A DNA stretch of 64,000 nucleotides from positions 1 to 64,000 of the forward strand of contig RIAZ01000016.1 in the NCBI GenBank assembly GCA_003762615.1, in the 5' to 3' direction. Positions within the stretch are counted from its first letter, which is position 1; every line of letters begins with the position of its first letter. The notes beneath the pieces are model-generated. The model was given only the letters and a program-made list of their open reading frames with translations, searched no databases and was not told the DNA's origin. Made by a program: the position numbers and the translations under genes. Of the stretch, positions 56,339 to 63,340 are shown piece after piece. This stretch comes from Muribaculaceae bacterium Isolate-037 (Harlan) (lineage in GTDB: Bacteria; Bacteroidota; Bacteroidia; Bacteroidales; Muribaculaceae).

Positions 56339-57580
56339 TCAGAACAACTGCTTTATCTTACTGTTATACTTGATTTCAAGTTGACGATATGCACCAACCA
56401 ATTCAGGAGAAGTTGCCTCCGGTATTTTCTTGAAGTCAACCACCAATTGTCTTGCTGTCATTCTTTCCATATCTGACAAAGATTCTTTATTAAGAAGCAT
56501 TTCCAGTTCCCTATATCTCTGACGGGCATAATCAGAATCTGTTGATACGCCAAAATATCCTTCTGTGAGAGCTTGATATGAATAATCCGTAAGATTAGTT
56601 ATAGGTTCTTGATGTTCAAGATCATAAGCAGTGGCGTTTGGCAATGAACTCAACACAAATGGAGAATGAGACGTCACTATAAACTGAATGTTAGGGAAAA
56701 GAGTCGTCAACATTGGCAAAATCATCTTCTGAAGTTTCAGATGCAAGTGAGTCTCTATCTCATCAATCATAACAATTCCCGGTTTACTGAATTCCATCGA
56801 CAAACTGCCGTCAGACTGCATCCTTAAGATTAGATCTGCAACTATATCCAGAATCGCGACAAAGCCATCGGAAAGTTCTGTGAATTTAAAACTCTTGCCA
56901 TTTGTAAGTATTTTAAATGAATAATCCTTATAATTAAACTTAAGTTTCAGATTCTCATCTTCAAAAAACTTACACAATATATCCTCAAAATTATCAATCC
57001 ATTTCTTAATATCATCGGCATCGCCATTCATATTTTCATTCCGAGCCAATGCCTCTTGTATTTTTAAATCAGAAAGAAAGTTAAGTAATTGGGACGTAAG
57101 ATTAAAACCCATATCCCCATTTGCTGACAATACAGGTTTAGTCGGATTTTTAGGTTCCAAAATATCCGTTTTACGGGCTGCTTTATAAAAAGCTATTATA
57201 AAATTCCCATCCTGATAATCATTAATAAAGCCATATCCATCGGCAAATGACACGTTCACCTTATCATAAAGACCATCATACTTCTTCTGATAGTCTGTCA
57301 ATGCTGCCTTTGCATGAATATATTCAGGACTACCCTTTTCACTCTCTTTTATAGCATCTTCTTTTGACTTTATCCATTCATGATAATTAAGGAAAGTGAG
57401 ATCAATATCATTTTTTATTTTTCCCAGAAATTCCGCAATCGCATTAAGAAGCACGGTCTTTCCGCTACCATTCTTACCTGTCAGAATCAGATGTGGGGAA
57501 TTCTCATCTGCAATCTGAATTGATATGTCCTGTAGATGATACAGTTTATTAACATGTATTCCTGATATATATCTATTCAT
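56339..57580 (-). CDS. ptuA: ABC/SMC-like ATPase of a Septu-type defence pair
   Basis: The start at 57580 (MNRYISGIHVNKLYHLQDIS) matches the RecF/SMC-like beginning; an upstream ATG at 57640 would add 20 residues without features. The 413-residue protein has Walker A GKNGSGKT (35-42), a long helical insert, the signature-like region KFTELSDGFVAILDIVADL, Walker B GIVMIDEIETHLH and the switch histidine TSHSPFVLSSLPN. This OLD/RecF-like layout with an adjacent HNH gene is that of Septu PtuA. It senses phage attack by an unsettled mechanism. Other OLD-like ATPase/nuclease pairs are the alternative. Confidence 0.8.
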   Translation of the reverse strand: MNRYISGIHVNKLYHLQDISIQIADENSPHLILTGKNGSGKTVLLNAIAEFLGKIKNDIDLTFLNYHEWIKSKEDAIKESEKGSPEYIHAKAALTDYQKKYDGLYDKVNVSFADGYGFINDYQDGNFIIAFYKAARKTDILEPKNPTKPVLSANGDMGFNLTSQLLNFLSDLKIQEALARNENMNGDADDIKKWIDNFEDILCKFFEDENLKLKFNYKDYSFKILTNGKSFKFTELSDGFVAILDIVADLILRMQSDGSLSMEFSKPGIVMIDEIETHLHLKLQKMILPMLTTLFPNIQFIVTSHSPFVLSSLPNATAYDLEHQEPITNLTDYSYQALTEGYFGVSTDSDYARQRYRELEMLLNKESLSDMERMTARQLVVDFKKIPEATSPELVGAYRQLEIKYNSKIKQLF

Positions 57581-57785
57581 ACGATTTTTTTGTGGGATAT
57601 TATTCGCATTCTCCTTACAGCAGTCCCATATTATTTTCAATTACATTAATTGAAAATAAGAAGTTTTGCTTTCAAGAACGCAAATATCTGTTAATGTTGC
57701 GAAGATACTAATTGTTTTCAGCATAAAAAAATATTACTGACCTTTAGTAAAAAATAAAATGCGATTATTTAGCATCTAAAACTAT

Positions 57786-57852
57786 CACGGAGTACACAAA
57801 GAGCTCGGAAGGAATCAAATATACGGAGTTCTCCGTGTTCACTGCGGTTGAA
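57786..57852 (+). repeat. CGGAG-rich dispersed repeat, copy A
   Basis: This 67-nt segment (CACGGAGTACAC, GAGCTCGGA, CTCCGTG, CTGCGGTTGAA) resembles 60103-60171 along its whole length in the same orientation. It lies just upstream of the structured RNA promoter. The stretch 57581-57785 is A/T-rich with no visible gene. Confidence 0.6.
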
Positions 57853-57915
57853 CCTTACCATTGAGTATCACGTTACCTTAAAAATCGTATTTTTCGCAAT
57901 CTTTTTGGGAAAAAC

Positions 57916-57946
57916 TTTGGGATTTGAAAGAAAACCTCTAAATTTG
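57916..57946 (+). promoter_or_regulatory. promoter of the structured RNA
   Basis: TTTG (57916-57919), 19 nt, TAAATTTG (57939-57946) is a perfect Bacteroidota promoter. Transcription is predicted from about 57953. No open frame starts within the next 350 nt that suits it. Confidence 0.75.
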
Positions 57947-57952
57947 CAGTCA

Positions 57953-58270
57953 CAGACCGCCTCGCAGAAGCCTCGGTCCGGGGTAACGAGGGACGGGATG
58001 TGACAGACATTTTAAGAAAGCGTTTATCCACGCTTATCCCGGCCACTTGAAATTCTCGCAAAATTTCTTACCAAAGCCAAGGATATAGCAACGATAGATG
58101 CCCGTGGTATGTAATATTTAGCTTCCGGCAAACATCTCGTGAGAGATATGCCGGTGGCATACATTACATATATAAGCGTGGGCTTCTGCGTTGCTGTCCG
58201 ACTTTGGTAAGGCAATGCGAGAAGCCTCAAGTGGTAGGATGGCAACCGATACAGACTCCTACGCTTTTTT
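57953..58270 (+). ncRNA. highly structured noncoding RNA, rod-shaped, 6S-like candidate
   Basis: The RNA of about 318 nt lies between a perfect promoter and a terminator (GTAGGA 58234-58239 / TCCTAC 58257-58262 followed by TTTTTT). Between 58043 and 58234 at least seven nested helices form a rod: CCACTTGA/TCAAGTGG, TTCTCGCA/TGCGAGAA, CTTACCAAAG/CTTTGGTAAG, AGCAAC/GTTGCT, GCCC/GGGC, ATGTAAT/ATTACAT, CCGGCA/TGCCGG, ending in ATCTC/GAGAT. The 5' 90 nt form further hairpins (GACCG/CGGTC). A rod with bulges is typical of 6S RNA, and a Bacteroidales-specific RNA family (Bacteroidales-1) has been described; which this is I cannot say without a covariance search. RNase P and tmRNA hallmarks are absent. 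Confidence 0.8.
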
Positions 58271-58325
58271 CATAAAATAACTTGCCGACGAGGGGATGAC
58301 CGAGGCTTATATAAAACAACTCAAC

Positions 58326-60017
58326 ATGAAAAAACTATTACTTTTCATCATGACGATGCTAATCGCAAGCATTCCCACGCATGCAGCGGTAGGCGATGAA
58401 TTTGAAATTGACGGTCTCAAATATGCCGTCACTTCCGAGGGAAATCCCGCTACCGTATCTGTTACCGGTTACACCGGAGAACCCACAACCGTCAATATCC
58501 CGGAAGCAGTCACCTTCCAGGATCAAGAATACACTGTAGTCGAAATCCATTCACAGGCTTTTATGTATTGTCCATCATTAACTGATGTGACAATTCCTTA
58601 TTCTGTCAGAATCATTGGAAAGATGGCTTTCACAGGCACACCAATAACAAATGTAATTATTGGAGAATCTGTTGAATTTATAGGGGATTCAGCCTTTGAA
58701 GGATGTAAAAATTTAACCAAAATCTCTATCCCTAATTCTGTTGAGACAATAGGGAAGATGGGATTTAGTGGTTGCAACTCCCTAAAAGAAATAGACTTCG
58801 GAGAAAACCTAAATCTTATTGACGTTGCTGCTTTTATCGGATGCAGTTCGCTAACTAAGATTGATTTTGGAGATAATTTCACCAATATTCTACAAGCTGC
58901 TTTTGAAGATTGCACATCCCTAACAGAAGTAAGGATTGGGAAGAGTGGAGCAACGATTGATGATGAAGCATTCGCTTCATGTGAATCCCTTACCGATTTT
59001 ATAATGGAGGGACCCGTAGTGATGCATGATGATCCATTTAACAAATGCACCAATTTAAAGAAATTAGATTTCCCGGAAGGCAGTTCACTTCGTGGGAGTG
59101 CATTGGCTGGATCTTCCGTGACCGAGATTTCCATGAAAAATCCAAAAGACATTTTCGATGGGGCTTTCATCGGATGTTACACTCTTGAGACAATAAACGT
59201 GGAAGGTTCGGGATATATTTCCATAGATGGTGTTTTATTTTTGAATGGAGCATTACTAATCCAATATCCTGCCGGGAAAAAGAATGAGACTTACGAAGTG
59301 CCGATCCATGTTGCTGAGATCTCCGAATATGCATTCTTCGGTTGCAAAAATCTCAAAAAGTTGACATTAACGCCTCATGTAAAGGAAATCAGACTGAGTA
59401 CTTTCAACAACTGCTCCTCCTTGGAGGAGATTTATGCCTTCCCGTTTGATGTGCCTACATGTCCTGAGTTCAAAGGTTGTTCTGACAATATGACACTCTA
59501 TGTACCATTCGGAATGGAGGATAAGTATGATAATAGCGACTGGGATTATAGAGTCGGCTCAATACGTGGAATACCAACATTAGAAATTCCACAAATCATA
59601 TCTAAAGAACTACACGTTGGAGAAACCTTCTTAATTGAACCTGACATAGTAATAAATCCAGAATTCCCATTTTTGCATGGATTGACTACTGAAGTAAAAG
59701 AATGGTATTTTGACACCCTACCTGAGAATACTGAGGTGATCACTATTGAAGATAATGGGGTTGTAACCGCCAAAAACGAAGGTCGGGCAATAGGCGAATA
59801 TATGCTCATTGATGAATACGGAGGAGAATACTATGGTGGATTTGATATCACGGTCACAAATGAAGCCGGTGTAGACAGCATCGGCTCCGATGAAAACAAT
59901 GCTCCGGCAGAATATTACAACATGAACGGAATTCGTGTGAATCCCAAATCTCTTACTCCAGGAATATACATCAAACGCCAAGGCAACAAATCCTACAAAA
60001 TTGTAATACCGGAATAA
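58326..60017 (+). CDS. BspA-like leucine-rich-repeat surface protein
   Basis: The start at 58326 (MKKLLLFIMTMLIASIPTHA) gives a signal peptide; an ATG at 58296 lies in the RNA's 3' flank. The 563-residue protein has about twelve LRR_5 repeats of the type SAFEGCKNLTKISIPNSVETIG, a Big2-like domain (about 430-520), and a C-terminal segment YYNMNGIRVNPKSLTPGIYI common to exported Bacteroidales proteins. BspA-like proteins bind fibronectin or other host or community ligands. It follows the structured RNA by 55 bp and has its own terminator. Confidence 0.88.
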   Translation: MKKLLLFIMTMLIASIPTHAAVGDEFEIDGLKYAVTSEGNPATVSVTGYTGEPTTVNIPEAVTFQDQEYTVVEIHSQAFMYCPSLTDVTIPYSVRIIGKMAFTGTPITNVIIGESVEFIGDSAFEGCKNLTKISIPNSVETIGKMGFSGCNSLKEIDFGENLNLIDVAAFIGCSSLTKIDFGDNFTNILQAAFEDCTSLTEVRIGKSGATIDDEAFASCESLTDFIMEGPVVMHDDPFNKCTNLKKLDFPEGSSLRGSALAGSSVTEISMKNPKDIFDGAFIGCYTLETINVEGSGYISIDGVLFLNGALLIQYPAGKKNETYEVPIHVAEISEYAFFGCKNLKKLTLTPHVKEIRLSTFNNCSSLEEIYAFPFDVPTCPEFKGCSDNMTLYVPFGMEDKYDNSDWDYRVGSIRGIPTLEIPQIISKELHVGETFLIEPDIVINPEFPFLHGLTTEVKEWYFDTLPENTEVITIEDNGVVTAKNEGRAIGEYMLIDEYGGEYYGGFDITVTNEAGVDSIGSDENNAPAEYYNMNGIRVNPKSLTPGIYIKRQGNKSYKIVIPE

Positions 60018-60042
60018 CCCACTGACTCATTCCACTCCTTAC

Positions 60043-60082
60043 GACCGTCCCCCGAACCAAATCGGAGGACGGTCTTTCTTTT
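60043..60082 (+). terminator. terminator of the BspA-like gene
   Basis: GACCGTCC-CCGA and TCGG-GGACGGTC (60043-60054 / 60062-60074, one bulge each side) are followed by TTTCTTTT. Confidence 0.8.
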
Positions 60083-60102
60083 GTGCTCCCTACGGTTAAA
60101 AA

Positions 60103-60207
60103 CTACGGAGTCCACCAAGGGCTCGGAGAAAATTTAAATACTCCGCGCTCTCCGTGCGCTCTGCGGTTAAAATTTGTCAGTGCGTTCTGCGGTTGAAATT
60201 TGTCAGG
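60103..60207 (+). repeat. CGGAG-rich dispersed repeat, copy B
   Basis: It parallels 57786-57852 (TACGGAGTCCACC, GGGCTCGGA, CTCCGTG, CTCTGCGGTTAAA), then repeats a shorter GCG-TTCTGCGGTTGAAATTTG segment. The two copies flank the RNA and BspA-like gene as direct repeats. Confidence 0.6.
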
Positions 60208-60241
60208 ATATGGTGATAGCAAAAATTTTTTCAAAAAAAAA

Positions 60242-60273
60242 TTGGGAGGTAGGGTGATGAAATGGTAATTTTG
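60242..60273 (+). promoter_or_regulatory. promoter of the sigma-factor operon
   Basis: TAATTTTG (60266-60273) is preceded by TTG at 21 nt (60242-60244). The sigma ATG follows 57 nt later. No second, ECF-type promoter was recognised, so autoregulation is not shown. Confidence 0.55.
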
Positions 60274-60330
60274 TATGTCTAATATAATGACGGAGGATGA
60301 CATTTCCGTCATCGTAACATTAAGACAACA

Positions 60331-60816
60331 ATGCAATATTCCATAAAAGAGTTTGAACATATCTACATCAGGCATTTCCCGGAGGCCATAAGACTGGCAT
60401 TCTCTTTCCTTCATGATGAGGATGATGCCCGCGACGTAGTTCAGGAAGTGTTTACCAAACTCTGGGAATCAAATAGCATTGTCTCATCTCATCAGGCTTT
60501 CATAATACGCGCGACAAGAAACGCATGTCTAAACCGTATAAAAGCCACCGATATACGGGAACGAATCGTCAATTCCTTCCCGCTCGAACCGGATGATGAG
60601 GATGAAAGCACCGACGAGATATATGCCGATGTGCATCAGACGCTCCCTTCAATACTTACCGACAGAGAGCGGCAAGTGATCGACAGGATCTATTCCGAAG
60701 GAATGAGCTATAAGGATGCGGCAAAGAGTCTCGACTTATCGGTGTCCGCCATAAACAAATATACAGTCAACGCTTTACGAAAGCTTCGCAACCATTTCAA
60801 AAACAGGGAATCATGA
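60331..60816 (+). CDS. ECF-type sigma-70 factor
   Basis: The 161-residue protein has region 2 (FEHIYIRHFPEAIRLAFSF, DARDVVQEVFTKLWE) and region 4 (LPSILTDRERQVIDRIYSEG, SYKDAAKSLDLSVSAINKY), the usual ECF order and length. The acidic linker (EPDDEDESTDE) separates them. It directs RNA polymerase to a small regulon. Its stop overlaps the next start by 4 bp (ATGA), which is the classic layout with an anti-sigma factor. Confidence 0.93.
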   Translation: MQYSIKEFEHIYIRHFPEAIRLAFSFLHDEDDARDVVQEVFTKLWESNSIVSSHQAFIIRATRNACLNRIKATDIRERIVNSFPLEPDDEDESTDEIYADVHQTLPSILTDRERQVIDRIYSEGMSYKDAAKSLDLSVSAINKYTVNALRKLRNHFKNRES

Positions 60817-61541
60817 CAGATATACAGAAAGAGATACTCATTGAGAAGATGATAAACTGTCCGACCGATCTGACAGATGAGGAACTTATGCTCATTCTAT
60901 CTGATGAGGAGCTCAAGGATATCTATGAGACTTCAAGGATACTCAAGACTTCTCTTGCAAAGCCACCGGAAACCGACCCTCGCAAAGAATGGGAACTATA
61001 TCGTCCGCGTATCGCACGCAGACCTAATATGTTCGGATGGATAGCACGGATTGCAGCAGTATTTTTCGCTGTCGTACTGATAGGCAAGATTGTTGGTTAT
61101 TCAATAGACTGGCTTTTGACCCGCGATGCGACAATGACAGACACTATTGCCATGACAACCATTCCAAGTCATGACCAAGCCAACTCACAATCTTCTGAAA
61201 CGGCAGTGCCAGTTTTTCAGAATGAGATACCGACAGAATCCATCAGAAAGCAAGATGCGACAGAAGTGCCAAAGAGGAATAATCCCAAGAAAAGGAAGGC
61301 TGCCTCTACTCAGGAAGAGAACCCGGATACTTCTTCGGAGATAGTTTCCGATGCTGAGATTGAAGAATATCTCAAATTGCAACAGGCCCGCATTGACAAT
61401 GAAATCGCGATGATCATGGCTGAGATATATCTGAATGAATATATGATGATGAACCCAACCTCCGCGAATCCCGACAATATCGATAATTTTACGGAAAACC
61501 CCTCTCCATCCTCTGCAATAAATATCATAACAAACCTATAA
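60813..61541 (+). CDS. single-pass membrane protein, putative anti-sigma factor
   Basis: The 242-residue protein has a 70-residue acidic cytoplasmic part (CPTDLTDEELMLILSDEELK), one membrane helix (about 74-98, IARIAAVFFAVVLIGKIVGY), and a Ser/Thr/Lys-rich extracytoplasmic part ending in a helical stretch (EEYLKLQQARIDNEIAMIMAE). It lacks the FecR domain of Bacteroidota anti-sigma factors that work with TonB receptors. Translational coupling to the sigma gene supports the assignment. Confidence 0.65.
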   Translation: MTDIQKEILIEKMINCPTDLTDEELMLILSDEELKDIYETSRILKTSLAKPPETDPRKEWELYRPRIARRPNMFGWIARIAAVFFAVVLIGKIVGYSIDWLLTRDATMTDTIAMTTIPSHDQANSQSSETAVPVFQNEIPTESIRKQDATEVPKRNNPKKRKAASTQEENPDTSSEIVSDAEIEEYLKLQQARIDNEIAMIMAEIYLNEYMMMNPTSANPDNIDNFTENPSPSSAINIITNL

Positions 61542-61551
61542 CACTACCTAT

Positions 61552-62409
61552 ATGAAACTACCTTTATTGAAACTCATCTGCGCGTGGATGGCATTCGTGA
61601 CATGCACAGCCACTGCCCAGACCAACATCAAAAAGGCATTTGATGCCATCATCGATAATTCTATCGTGACCGAAAATCATTCCCTTGAAATGGATCCCTC
61701 CACCGGGGAAAAAGTCAGTCAAATGGATTATTATGAATTTAAAATGCCTGCTGATAAATTCGGAATTATAAAGAATGCCGTCGGCGCGTTTGACAAAGAC
61801 AAACATTTATGCTTCGGACTTTTCAGTGGGAATGATCGTCAACCAAGTTCACCGTGGAGTTTAGCTGTGGGAGACGGGCAGAGATCAGTGAACATACTTA
61901 CCTATGGAGGAGAGTATATCTATGCTCTATTCTCAGCTCCTAAAGAGGAGGATCCCAATGGGATATACCGCTATGCCCATGGATTAAGCTACCGGCAAAA
62001 AAATGATTCTATTTATGGAATTTTGGCTACGACATACGCTCTCACATTAAAAGCAAGACAAGATATTAACGAGAAAAAGAAATTAAAAAAATCATTTCAA
62101 CTATCCGAAGACGTATTAGAATCTTTCAATAACAAGGATTTTAATCTGAATGATCTGTCGGCATTGATGAAGCAAGACTCATGGTTTGACACTCTCATGA
62201 CATATATCCAAGGACTTGAGTCAGAGACCATCGCCACCCAACGATCTCTCGCAACCAAGATATATAAGCATACCGCCAATATAAAGTCAGCTAAGGATGT
62301 CACTGAACAGGATCGCACCACTGCAATAAGGATACTATCGGATTTGATCAACACACCGCTTGATAGCGTAGTGAAAAACCTTCTTTCCTCCGCCTTACAG
62401 AATCTATAA
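61552..62409 (+). CDS. exported protein of unknown function in the sigma operon
   Basis: The 285-residue protein has a signal peptide (MKLPLLKLICAWMAFVTCTATAQ), a beta-rich middle (DYYEFKMPADKFGIIKN, VNILTYGGEYIYALFSAP) and a helical C-terminus. I do not recognise the family. It follows the putative anti-sigma gene by 10 bp and ends before a terminator, so it is probably the third gene of the operon and a candidate sensor or target of the sigma/anti-sigma pair. Confidence 0.65.
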   Translation: MKLPLLKLICAWMAFVTCTATAQTNIKKAFDAIIDNSIVTENHSLEMDPSTGEKVSQMDYYEFKMPADKFGIIKNAVGAFDKDKHLCFGLFSGNDRQPSSPWSLAVGDGQRSVNILTYGGEYIYALFSAPKEEDPNGIYRYAHGLSYRQKNDSIYGILATTYALTLKARQDINEKKKLKKSFQLSEDVLESFNNKDFNLNDLSALMKQDSWFDTLMTYIQGLESETIATQRSLATKIYKHTANIKSAKDVTEQDRTTAIRILSDLINTPLDSVVKNLLSSALQNL

Positions 62410-62426
62410 ACAATTTCTCATATCCG

Positions 62427-62462
62427 ACGACGGTATCACGTGACGTGACGCCGTCGTTTTTT
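62427..62462 (+). terminator. terminator of the sigma operon
   Basis: ACGACGG (62427-62433) and CCGTCGT (62451-62457) pair, with an inner TCACG/CGTGA helix (62436-62448), followed by a T-run. Confidence 0.8.
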
Positions 62463-62484
62463 CATATCCATTTTTTGCAAAGTA

Positions 62485-62515
62485 TTGTAATACTGATATT
62501 TTTTTTATAATTTTG
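62485..62515 (+). promoter_or_regulatory. promoter upstream of the toxin-antitoxin pair
   Basis: TAATTTTG (62508-62515) is preceded by TTG at 20 nt (62485-62487). The leader would run 220 nt through the palindromic repeat to the antitoxin ATG. Confidence 0.5.
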
Positions 62516-62565
62516 CATGGTATGGCAATCTGAGCAATCGTCTGGGATTGCCTAACACTATATAA

Positions 62566-62695
62566 TTTAAGGTTTAATGTTTATGGTTTATGATCATTAA
62601 ATTTTGTATAATGAAAAGATTCGTGAATTTTCGTGAATCTTAAACCTTAAACTATAAACTTTAAACCCCTGAAGTGCAGCTTGCGAAACTTCAGT
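62566..62695. repeat. palindromic miniature repeat element, copy 2
   Basis: It matches 4337-4466 at 127 of 130 positions and lacks the outer left arm (the AAGTTTCGCAAG end), so it is left-truncated. It ends CTTGCGAAACTT-CAGT as copy 1. It lies between the promoter and the antitoxin gene, and would be transcribed into the leader as a long hairpin. Confidence 0.8.
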
Positions 62696-62704
62696 ATATA
62701 ATTT

Positions 62705-62721
62705 GAAGTTGTATAAACTTT
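62705..62721. promoter_or_regulatory. GAAGTT-N5-AACTTT palindrome before the antitoxin
   Basis: GAAGTTGTATAAACTTT differs by one base from the site at 1443. It is 17 nt before the antitoxin ATG and could be an operator for the TA pair or part of the repeat. Confidence 0.4.
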
Positions 62722-62738
62722 ATAAAAAACAATTAGCC

Positions 62739-62948
62739 ATGACAGAGTATATTTTAAAAGTAGAAGACAAGAGTGCCTTATCTTTGATAAAAAAATTGTT
62801 GGCATACATACCCGGAGTAACCCTTTCTCCGATTAGGAAACAAAAGAAAACAGGTCTTGATGAAGCGTTGGAAGACGTAAAGCAAGGCAGGGTAACCCAG
62901 TATTCCTCTATTGACGAAATGTTTAATCATCTGAACATTAAAGTATGA
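62739..62948 (+). CDS. antitoxin of a YafQ-type toxin-antitoxin pair
   Basis: The start at 62739 (MTEYILKVEDKSALSLIKKLL) gives 69 residues and fits the short RelB/DinJ-like or Bacteroidota-specific antitoxins; an ATG at 62703 lies in the palindrome. The N-terminal half looks like a short beta/alpha DNA-binding part, and the C-terminal half (LDEALEDVKQGRVTQYSSIDEMFNHL) a toxin-binding helix. Its stop overlaps the toxin start by 4 bp (ATGA). It would neutralise the toxin and repress the operon. Confidence 0.8.
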   Translation: MTEYILKVEDKSALSLIKKLLAYIPGVTLSPIRKQKKTGLDEALEDVKQGRVTQYSSIDEMFNHLNIKV

Positions 62949-63229
62949 AGTACACAATTCGAAATACTAAAAAATTTGATAAAGACTTAATCAAATGCAA
63001 TAAAAGAGGATTACCCATAAAGAAAATCTATGAAGCTCTGACAATTCTACAAGAAACCGGATCCCTGCCTGACGAATATCGTCCTCACAAACTACATGGC
63101 AAATATGAAGGGCTATGGGAATGTCATCTCAATGGAAGAAACAGCGACTGGGTGATGATATGGGATCAGAACGATTTTGAACTGACACTCTTGATGTTGC
63201 GTACAGGATCTCATTCCGATTTATTATAG
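62945..63229 (+). CDS. YafQ-type mRNA interferase toxin
   Basis: The 94-residue protein has TIRNTKKFDKDLIKCNKRG, the ILQETGSLPDEYRPHKLHG loop, LWECHLNGRNSDWVMIW, and the C-terminal RTGSHSDLL, closely following YafQ (catalytic His in RTGTHSDLF). Such toxins cut mRNA on the ribosome. The RelE-like fold and complete active-site segment suggest an active toxin held by the coupled antitoxin. Confidence 0.9.
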   Translation: MKYTIRNTKKFDKDLIKCNKRGLPIKKIYEALTILQETGSLPDEYRPHKLHGKYEGLWECHLNGRNSDWVMIWDQNDFELTLLMLRTGSHSDLL

Positions 63230-63340
63230 CTGACAATATCATAACCGTGATTATGTTTAGCTTTTTCAGATGAAATATTAGTCGTTTCTCATCAAAATTC
63301 ACTAATTTCGCAGAAAATTTCATATAACGTTTTCAAAGAT

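Noticed and set aside
55694..57640. Retron of the Ec78 type
   Set aside because: There is no reverse-transcriptase gene beside ptuA/ptuB.
57953..58270. RNase P RNA or tmRNA
   Set aside because: I could not find the conserved RNase P core (GAGGAAAGTCC type) or a tRNA-like end with a tag frame.
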